Shown here: piece after piece, positions 25,650 to 34,600 of the stretch | How the letters are laid out: each line of letters begins with the position of its first letter | Position numbering within the stretch: position 1 is the first letter of the stretch | Assembly: GCF_014640115.1 (NCBI RefSeq) | Contig: NZ_BMGI01000002.1 | Location: forward strand, 620,001 to 684,000 | DNA: 64,000 nucleotides | Origin: Sinisalibacter lacisalsi | GTDB lineage: Bacteria > Pseudomonadota > Alphaproteobacteria > Rhodobacterales > Rhodobacteraceae | Direction: 5' to 3' | Translations under genes and position numbers: made by a program | Notes under the pieces: model-generated | What the model was told of the DNA's origin: nothing | Database searches by the model: none | What the model saw: only the letters and a program-made list of their open reading frames with translations

Positions 25650-27176
25650 TCAGCGCCGCCACAGGTCGGGCGAGAACAGCGCGACGATCGCCAGCGTCTC
25701 GAGGCGGCCGAGAATCATCGCCGCGGTGAGCACCGCCTTGCCGGCGCCGGTCAGGCTCGAGTAGAGCACCGGTTCGGGAAGGGCGACGGAGGCGAGCGGG
25801 CCGGTGGTGGTGAGCGCGGCCACCGCGAACACCAGCCCGGCCTCGAAGCCCGGGCCGGTGAGCGCGAAGGCGATCCAGATCAGCGCCACCGAGAACGCCA
25901 TCAGCATGAAGGACAGCCACGCCATGTAGGCCCCGCCGCGCCGCAGGTAACGCGCCTCGCGGCCCGCGCCGGCGACCGAACTGGGGTGCACCAGGCGTCC
26001 GAGCTCGCGCCGGCCATGCTGGTAGAGCGCGTAGACCCGCAAGAGCTTGGTGCCGCCCGCCGTCGTCGCTACCCCGCCGCCGATCAGGGCGAGACCGATC
26101 AGGATGATCCCCGGTGAAGTCAGTCCCGACCAGTCCTGCGTCCGCTCCCAGCCAGCGCTTTCGAAGCCGGTGGTGGTGAGGAAGGAGAGCACCGTGAAGG
26201 CCGAGCCCCAGAGCGTGGCCAGCCCCTCGACGAGGCTCATCTCGGCGCCTTCCAGCTCGTAGGCGCCGAGGAAGTGACGCAGGAACAGGAACGCGGGCAC
26301 CAGCGTTGCCAGCGCCAGCGCGATGCGGATTTCCGGATCGCGCGCCACGGTGCCGATCCCCCGCCCCCGGGTTTCGCTCGCGAAGGTGATGCGCGAGACG
26401 GCGAAGACGAGGAATCCCGCCACCACCATCTCGCCGCCCCAGCCCGCGCCGCCGCCCTCGAGCCCGCCCACCGGCGAGATGCCGGAGGTGGAGAGCACCG
26501 ACATCGCATGTGCAAGCGCCACCGCCGGCGTATCCCCGGCCACGATCAGCCCGACCCAGAGCAGCAGCGTGAGCCCGACATAGATCGGCAGGAGCTGAGC
26601 GGCATGGGCGCGCACCCGGCGCGACAGGTTGGCGCGTTCGGTGATCTGGACGAAGCCGCGCGCCACCACTTCCTGCGTCGGGGCGCGGCGGCGCACCTCG
26701 AAGCCGCCCAGCGCCATCGGCGCCAGCACCGCGATCGCGGCGACCCACATGATCAGGCCGCCCAGCCAGCCGACCGTGGCGCGCCAGGTGTGCAGCGGCG
26801 CGGCGAGGCGACCGGGGCGTTCGAACAGCGTCGCCCCGGTGGTGGTGAGCGAGGAGACCATCTCGACGTAGGCATTGACGAGCGTGGTGTTGCCGACGGC
26901 CTGGTGGAACGGCAGCGCGAACAGGAAGGGCAGCGCCACGAACAGCCCGGCCAACCCGGCGAGGTGGCGGCGCGGGTGTTCCGCCCGAGCCCGGCCGGCG
27001 AGCGCGATGCCGATGAACAGCGCCAGCAACAGGTTCAACGCGCCGAAGTAGAAGAAGACCTCCGCGATCACCCGCGCGCCGATCAGCGCGGCGTGCAGCG
27101 CCGGTATGAACATCGCCAGCCCGCCAAGCCCGATCAGGGTGACGATGAGCGGCAGGCGGGCGATCAGGGTGAACAT
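25650..27176 (-). CDS. trkH: Trk potassium uptake system membrane subunit TrkH
   Basis: 508-residue polytopic K+ translocating subunit. About ten to twelve membrane helices with repeated selectivity-filter regions are recognisable: SSLTTTGATLFERP (first pore loop), the second near VLSTSGISPVGG, the third near LSFLTTTGFESAGW and the fourth near AVAALTTTGPLA. The ATG at 27176 was chosen because upstream codons are charged shadow sequence overlapping trkA. It follows trkA by 16 bases, in the same operon. Confidence 0.95.
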   Translation of the reverse strand: MFTLIARLPLIVTLIGLGGLAMFIPALHAALIGARVIAEVFFYFGALNLLLALFIGIALAGRARAEHPRRHLAGLAGLFVALPFLFALPFHQAVGNTTLVNAYVEMVSSLTTTGATLFERPGRLAAPLHTWRATVGWLGGLIMWVAAIAVLAPMALGGFEVRRRAPTQEVVARGFVQITERANLSRRVRAHAAQLLPIYVGLTLLLWVGLIVAGDTPAVALAHAMSVLSTSGISPVGGLEGGGAGWGGEMVVAGFLVFAVSRITFASETRGRGIGTVARDPEIRIALALATLVPAFLFLRHFLGAYELEGAEMSLVEGLATLWGSAFTVLSFLTTTGFESAGWERTQDWSGLTSPGIILIGLALIGGGVATTAGGTKLLRVYALYQHGRRELGRLVHPSSVAGAGREARYLRRGGAYMAWLSFMLMAFSVALIWIAFALTGPGFEAGLVFAVAALTTTGPLASVALPEPVLYSSLTGAGKAVLTAAMILGRLETLAIVALFSPDLWRR

Positions 27177-27192
27177 CGCGCGCGCACCGGGC

Positions 27193-28569
27193 TCAGAAGA
27201 AGTCGATCGAGACCTGGAGCAGGCGCTCGACCTCGCGCACATCCGCCGCCATGGCAAAGATCACCACCACGTCGCCCTCCTCGATCTTGGTGCCGCCGGT
27301 GGGCCGCACCACCTTTTCGCCTTTCAGCACCGCCCCCACCAGCACGCCCTCGGGAAACTCGATATCGCGAATCGCGTGGCCGGCGATCGGCGAGGTGGAG
27401 AGCACCTGCGCCTCGATCACCTCGGCCTCGGCATCGCCCACCGAGTAGACCCCGCGCACCCGGCCGTGGCGGATGTGGCGCAGGATCGAGCTGACGGTGG
27501 TGGCGCGCGGGTTGATATAGGCGTCGATCCGCAGCGGCTCCATCAGCGGGATCAGCGAGGTATCGTTGATCAGGCAAATCGCCATCGGGCAGCCGGCGGC
27601 CTTGGCGCGCACGGCGGCGAGGATGTTGACCTTGTCGTCATCGGTCACCGCGAGCACCGCGTCGGCGCGGGCGATTCCCGCCTCGCGGAGCAGTTCGATA
27701 TCCATGCCGTTGCCATGCAGCACCACGGTGCGTTCAAGGGAGTCGGCGGCGTGCTCGGCGATGTTGCGGTCGAGTTCGATCACCTTGGCGCGGATGCGGT
27801 CGTGGCGCGCTTCCAGCGCCTCGGCCACCGAAAGCCCGACGTTGCCGCCGCCGATGATGACGACGCGGTCCTGGCGCGTGACCTCCTTGCCGAAGATCTC
27901 CAGCGTGCGGTTCACATCGCCGGTTTCGGCGCAGACATAGACCTGGTCGCCGACGAAGAGCTGGTCGGAGGCCTCGGGCACGAACAGCGTGCCGTCGCGG
28001 CGCACGCCGACCACGATCGCCTTCAGCGTCGAGAACAGGTCGGTCAGCTGGCGCAACGGGGTGTTGACCACCGGGCAATCGTCGTCGAGCTGGAGCCCGA
28101 GCAGCGTGGCGTTGCCCTGGAAGAAGGTCTGCACGTCGAAGGCCGAGGGCGCGGTGAGCCGGCGCAGCGCGGCGTCGGCCACCTCGCGCTCGGGGCTGAT
28201 CACCACGTCGATCGGAAGGTGTTCCTGCCGGTAGAGATCGGAATAGATCGCGTCGAGGTAGCTCTGCGCCCGCAGCCGGGCGATCTTGCGCGGCACCGCG
28301 AAGATCGAATGCGCCACCTGGCAGGTGACCATGTTGACCTCGTCGGAATGGGTGGCGGCCACCAGCATGTCGGCGTCGCGCGCCCCGGCGCGGGCAAGGA
28401 TATCGGGATAGGAGGCGAAGCCGGTCACCCCCTGCACGTCGAGCGTCTCGGTGGCGCGGGCGACGAGATCGGGGTTGTTGTCGACCACCGTCACGTCGTT
28501 GTTCTCGCCCGACAGGTGGCGCGCAATCTGCCAGCCAACCTGGCCCGCACCGCAGATGATGACCTTCAT
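27193..28569 (-). CDS. trkA: Trk system potassium uptake protein TrkA
   Basis: 458 residues, two tandem RCK units, each with an NAD-binding Rossmann domain followed by TrkA-C. The first begins MKVIICGAGQVGWQIA, the second IIGGGNVGLSVAEALE near residue 235. The peripheral protein gates TrkH in response to nucleotides. In related genomes trkA directly follows ntrX; here about 12 kb of other DNA intervenes, so its upstream control has probably changed. Confidence 0.97.
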   Translation of the reverse strand: MKVIICGAGQVGWQIARHLSGENNDVTVVDNNPDLVARATETLDVQGVTGFASYPDILARAGARDADMLVAATHSDEVNMVTCQVAHSIFAVPRKIARLRAQSYLDAIYSDLYRQEHLPIDVVISPEREVADAALRRLTAPSAFDVQTFFQGNATLLGLQLDDDCPVVNTPLRQLTDLFSTLKAIVVGVRRDGTLFVPEASDQLFVGDQVYVCAETGDVNRTLEIFGKEVTRQDRVVIIGGGNVGLSVAEALEARHDRIRAKVIELDRNIAEHAADSLERTVVLHGNGMDIELLREAGIARADAVLAVTDDDKVNILAAVRAKAAGCPMAICLINDTSLIPLMEPLRIDAYINPRATTVSSILRHIRHGRVRGVYSVGDAEAEVIEAQVLSTSPIAGHAIRDIEFPEGVLVGAVLKGEKVVRPTGGTKIEEGDVVVIFAMAADVREVERLLQVSIDFF

Positions 28570-28677
28570 TGGGGTCTCCGTTCCGTCACCGGGAAGGATT
28601 GGCAGAAAGGCCGGGGATGGTCAACGTGGCGCGGCTCGCAAGCGAAGCATCGCGGACGGCGTGGCCCGCTCGCGGGG

Positions 28678-31600
28678 TCAGTTCAGCCCGAAGCCATGGA
28701 TCTCGGCCAGGGATGCGATCGAGGCGACCTGTTCCAGCGTGACATCGCCGCGCGAGAAGCTCGTGCCGCGCCCGTCCAGTCCGAGCAACGCGGTTTCCGC
28801 CATGCAGGCAAACACGGTCTGGTCCGCAAGCCCGAACTGTTCGAACAGCATGGTGTTGTCCGGCGGCAGGGTCACCCGGGAGCCATGTATGATCTGCACG
28901 TCATCGCGATCGCGCGCAACCGCCGGCGCGATGTCGGACGGCACCGAAACGTCCAGGATCACCTTGGGGCCGGGCCCGAGGTGGTGCGGAAAAATGATCG
29001 GTTCGGGGCTGTTGGTGGCGGTCACGATCACATTGCAATCGCGCAAAGGATCAAGGCTATCGGAAACCGACACCCGCGTGCTGGCCCCGTGCCGCGCCGC
29101 GTCGCGGTGCAGGGTCGCGGCGAGGTTTTCCAGCCGGTTGCGCGATCCCGCCCGGCCGAACAGCGTGAGCTCGGAGAATTCCGGCGCGATCCGCCTTGCC
29201 ACGGTCTGGCCGATGTTGCCGTTCGCGCCGACCACACCGATCTTGGCAGGCCGATTGCCAAGGTGACGGCCGATCGCGCGCTGCAGGCCGACCACGCTCG
29301 CGGCGACGGTCAGCGCGTTGCCCGTCGTCACGCCGATCCGGCTGTCATCGACCCGGCGCCCGTTATGCGTTGCGATCGACAGGAAGCCGCCCAACCCGAC
29401 CGCAAGGCACCCGTCATCGGCGAAGGCATCGACGGCGCCTTGAACCTGGTCGACGATCCACTGGCTCTCGCCGCTTCGCATTGCCGCTTCGATCGTCCTG
29501 GTCGATGCGAAGACCGATTTGAAGTGAACCTCGACCGCCAGCCCGGACGCGGTCACGATCCGGGCGATCTGGACCGGTTCGGGCCGGCTGAGCGGAGCGA
29601 AGCGCGCGTTGAGATCCTGCCGGTCGGCCTCGGTCAGCCGCGCCCAGCTCGGATCCCATCGCAGCAGCCGCTCGTCGTCGGCAACATGGATCAGAAACCC
29701 CACCTTGCGGGTATCTTCCCGCGCGGGGGCAAGCGGCGCGGGCAGCGGGTTGTCGCGGCAGTCAACGCTTTCGGCCAGCCATGATGCCTTGTCCAGAAGG
29801 TGGCTGACCAGGTAGGCGCCATCGCAATCGCGCAACGCGACCAGGGCCGCCTCCAGCGCCTCGACAAAGGCGTCGAGCTGGTGATCGGACACGAAGGCCG
29901 ATGGCTGCAGCCGCAGCGTATCGGGAGAGGAAAGCGGCGTGGCGACACGGATGTTGAAACGGGCGAGCAGGAAGGAACAAACGAGCGGGCCAAGCAGCCT
30001 CTGCGCGGCCGCACTCCTCAGAACACCGGACGGAAAGGCCCGATCGCCATTGATCTCCAGCCCCTGCATCAGCCCGACGCCGCGCACCTCGCGGACCACA
30101 TCGGGATAGTCGCGCGCGAGCCTGTCGAGACGGGCGCGCAACCGCGCCCCGACCTGCGGCACCCGGCTGGCAAGGTCTTCGGACTGCGCAACATCGAGGG
30201 CGGCCAATGCCGCGCGCGCCGAAAAATCGTCTTCCGCAAAGGTCGAACTGTTCAGGATGCCGAAGCCCGGCTGGTATCGCCGCCTGCGGATCATCAATGC
30301 GCTGATCTTGGCGATACCGCCCCCGAGGCTCTTGCCGAAGGTGTAATAATCCCCGACCACGTCCGATCCGGTCGCGGCGGCGAAAGGGCCGCACCGGTAG
30401 AACCCCGACTGGATCTCGTCCAGAACCAGCGGGAACCCGTGTTCGTCGGCCAGCGCGCGCAGGGTTTTCAGAAAGCCCGGGTCGAGCGGCTGAATCCCGC
30501 CCTCCCCTTGCACGGGCTCGACGAAAAGCCCCGCCGCGAGCGAGAACGGCTTTCCAGACCGGGTGCGCATCAACCCGTCGACAATCTTGCGCGCCGCAAC
30601 CGGGTCATTGCGCGGTATGGTTTGCACCGAAAGCCCGAATGGCGCCTTTCGCCAATAGGCCAACCGGCCGATCGAGAGCGCGGCGAGGGTCTTGCCATGG
30701 TAGGAGCCCTCGATCGCCAGAAACACCGGTTCGTTCCCGGCCACGGACTGCGGATCGCTCACGTCGAGCCCGGCGCACTTCGCTTTCTCGATGTATTCAA
30801 GGACCGCGTGTTTCAACGCGCCCTCGATGGCTTCCGACCCCGAATTGGCGAAAGCGACCGCATACTCGTCACCGGTTTCGCCCGCCAGGGTCTCGTTCAG
30901 CCGTCGCGCCAATGTTCCGCTCAGCCCCCGGACCGCCCCTTGCGCGTGAATGGGACGTTCCGTGGCAAGGGCGGAGATCGCCGCGTGGCGAACCTTCGGG
31001 TGATTATGCCCGAGCAGGCATGATCCATAGCCCCCCACGAAATCCAGAACTTCCCGGGCCTGCCCGCTTTCGTCAACCGCCGTCAGAACATCCCCGCGGG
31101 CGTGGATATAATCCATGTCGAGGTCGAGCAGCGGCAGAAGCCGGGTGAAGTCGGGGCGCACGAACCTTGCATAATCGGCCGCGCTCGGCTCCGGAAGGTC
31201 GGCCAGCTCATCCGGCGGATACCCGGCCTGCGCGGCCGTCGGCGAAGCGTTCGCCAGTGCCGGGCCGGGCGCTGGGTCAGGTGTGGGCAAGCCAGCGCGC
31301 GGAGCGTCATCCTGCGGACTATCGGCGGGCTGGTCGAGATTGATCTGCGGCAGCAACAGGCGCGCCAAGCCCGACAGGCTGGTCTCCGCGTCGATCGCGT
31401 CCATTGGCAGGGCGACGCCGGTTTCCTCCTCCACCATCATCCCGAATTCGAGCCCGGCGAGACTGTCGAAGCCGGTATCGACCAGGGATCTGTTCCGGTC
31501 GATTTCCTCCATGCCCAACCCGAGGACGGCACCGAGCTTGTTCGCCAGATAGGTTTCCAGCACGGATGGGCGATGGCCCGGATCGGCTGCCACCAGGTTG

Positions 31601-34600
31601 GACAGGATCGCCGAGGTCGGCCCCCGCGCCTGGCTCCCCGGCGCTGACCGGGACGGATAGAGATCCCGGCACACCGGCAAGCCGGCCACCGGCGGTGGCG
31701 GTTGATCGGCCACGCGCGGCGCGAACCGGGCCGCGACGAGGTTCGGGGTATCGCCGCCTATCGCCTTGAACAGCGTGGCCAGGCCATCGGTTGGTGTGAA
31801 GCTGCGCAGCCCCAACCGCTCGAACCGGTCCGCCGTGCCGGGACTGGCCTTCGCCATCCCGCCTTGCCAGGGGCCGAGATTGATCGACACCGCCGGCAGG
31901 TTCTCGCCCGCGCGGGCCCGGCACAGCGCGTCGACCCCGGCGTTTGCCATCGCGTAGGCCGCCTGCCCCGGCGAGCCCAGAACCGTGGCCACCGACGACA
32001 GGCACACGAAGCTCTGGATGTTTCGTGACCGGGTGAGCCGGTCGAGCACGCGCGCGCCTTCCACTTTCGGACGCCAAGCCCGGGCAAGGGCGCCGGCGTC
32101 GAGATCGGCGATCACCCCGTCGGCCAGAACCCCTGCGCCGTGAAACAGGTGAACAATATCCAGACCGGCCGCGTCGGCCCGCGCGAAAACCCCGGCCATG
32201 GCTTCCTCGTCGCCAACATCCGCAGCACAGCTCAGGAGCCTGACGCCGCGCGCTTCGAGCGCCGCCAGCACATCGGCGGCCGCCGGTCCCGGCCCCGACC
32301 GCCCGACCATCACCAACCCGTTCACGCCCGCGTCGGCCAGTTGGCGGGCGAGCGCCAGGCCAATGTCACCAAAGGCACCGGTGATGAGCGCGCTGGCGAC
32401 GGGCGGCGCGGCCACCGGCGGGTGACCGGCCTTGTCGCGCGCAATGCCGGGGATCGTCAGCACGACCTTGCCGATATTGCGGGCGCCGGCCATGTACTGG
32501 AACGCCTCCGCCGCCGCATCCAGCGCAAACACCTTGCGCGGCAGCGCCGATAGCTGGCCCGCCGAAACAGCGCCCGCCACCTCGGCCAGAACACGCCCGG
32601 CCTTTTCCGGGGCAAGACCGAACAGAAGTTCCATGTCCAGAGTGTGAAAACTGACCGAGCGATGGAACGGGCGCATCCGCAACCCCCGGTTCTCGACGAT
32701 GTCACGTTTGCCGATGTCGACGAAGCGCCCGAACGGGCGGAGCAGCCCGAGGCTTGCCTCGAGCGCCGGACCGGCAAGCGAATTCAGAACAACGTCGACG
32801 CCTTGCCCATCGGTGGCGTGCATCACCGTGTCGACGAAGCCCAGATCGCGCGAGTTGCCGATGGTCTCGATCCCGAGCCCGGCGAGATAGGCGCGCTTTT
32901 CCTCGCTCCCGGCGGTTGCGATGATCCGCGCCCCGAGGTGCTGGGCGATCTGCACCGCCGCCAGCCCGACGCCCCCGGCCGCGGCATGGATCAGAACGGT
33001 CTCGCCGCGCGACAAGCCGGCAAGGTCGACAAGACCATACCAGGCGGTCGTGAAGGCGATCGGGATCGTCGCGGCCGCCTCCGGCTCGATGCCAGCGGGG
33101 ATCGGCACGACGGCCGCGCGCGGGGCCACCACCATGGTCGAAAAAGCACGCGGCGCAACCGCCATGACGCGGTCGCCGATCGACAGGCCGGTGACGTTCT
33201 GCCCGAGTGCGCGCACCACCCCGGCGCATTCGTCCCCCATCCAGAGACTTTGCCCCGGCCGGTTCGGGTATTGCTTCAGCGCCTTCAGGACATCGCGGAA
33301 ATTCAGACCCGCGGCCTGCGGCGCGATCAGCACGTCATCGTCGCCCATTGCCGGGCACGCCATCGGCACCACGGCGAGGTTGGATATCCCCGGCTTCATG
33401 CCAGGGTCGAGGGTGCGTTCGCCGGTCGAGGCCGGGGCAGGCGACCACGGGCGCTCGGGCGGGGCCACGGGATCGAGCCGCAGGGTCTTCAACGCGCCGT
33501 CCCGCCAGATCAGATCGCTTTCGTCCGGCCGCGCCACCGCCGCCTTCACCGCCGCGGCGATATCCGCGGCTTCGGCCCCGGGCGCGACCACGAGGTTCGT
33601 GGCCCGCAGCCGCGGGCTTTCGTTGGTCAGAACGCGCACCGCGGCCTGCACGGCCTCGGCGGCGATCTCGCTGCCCGCGTCGCCCCGCTCGGCGGGCCGG
33701 AACAGCGCGACCACGCGGGCAAGCCCGCCGTCCGCCTCAAGCGACTTCAGCAGCGCCAACGCCGTTTCCGCAAGAACCAGAGGCTCGGCGCAGTCACCGC
33801 CGGCAAAATCAAGCACCACGAGGGCTGCGGCAGGCGAAGCCCCCGCGCCGTTCGCATTGCGGCCGGAATCGTCCAGCAGCGCCGCGAGCCGGTCCGCGAG
33901 GTCACCCGGCGTCAGCGCATGGATATCCCAGCCCTCGTGCCACGCGTCGGCCGCGCCGGGCGCCATGGGCAGCGCGGTTTCCGCCAATGCGAAGAGCGGG
34001 CCCGTGGCCGATGGCAGGCCCGGCGCCGAGCCGATCCGCTGGATCTGGAAATCGCGCAGGCTCAGGCAAAGCCTGCCTTCGCCGTCGAAGAACGACAGAT
34101 CAAAGGATTTCCGATCAGGAAACAGGGGACCATCGACCAGCGAGGCCTGAACGCGTGCCTCCGTTGGCAACGGGCGGTGCAGCACGAGACGTCCAAATCC
34201 CGTCGGCACCCAGGCCCCCGCCGTGTCGCCCCCGTCAACGGATTGAAGCGCCGCCGCCACGACCTGGAACCCGCCGTCCAACTGGCAGGGGTTGAGCGCG
34301 GCGCCACCGAGGGCGGCAACCTCGGGCGCCCCCACCCAGGCCTCGGCCCGCCCGGGCACCGCGGCGAGGCGGTCCACCAACCGGAAGGCGGCCCCGTATT
34401 GCAGGCCCGAATCCGCGAGGGCGGTGTAGAAATCATCCGCCCGCCGCGCCACCGCACCCGCCAGCGGCGCCGGTTGCTGGCTACCGGCGCTCTGCTCGCC
34501 ATTGGTTGGCGCCGTGGCCCGGGCATGGGCCACGATCCTCGGCGCTCGGTCGCCGGTTTTTTCGAAGGTGACGACGAGATCCCAAACCCGTTCTTGCAGC

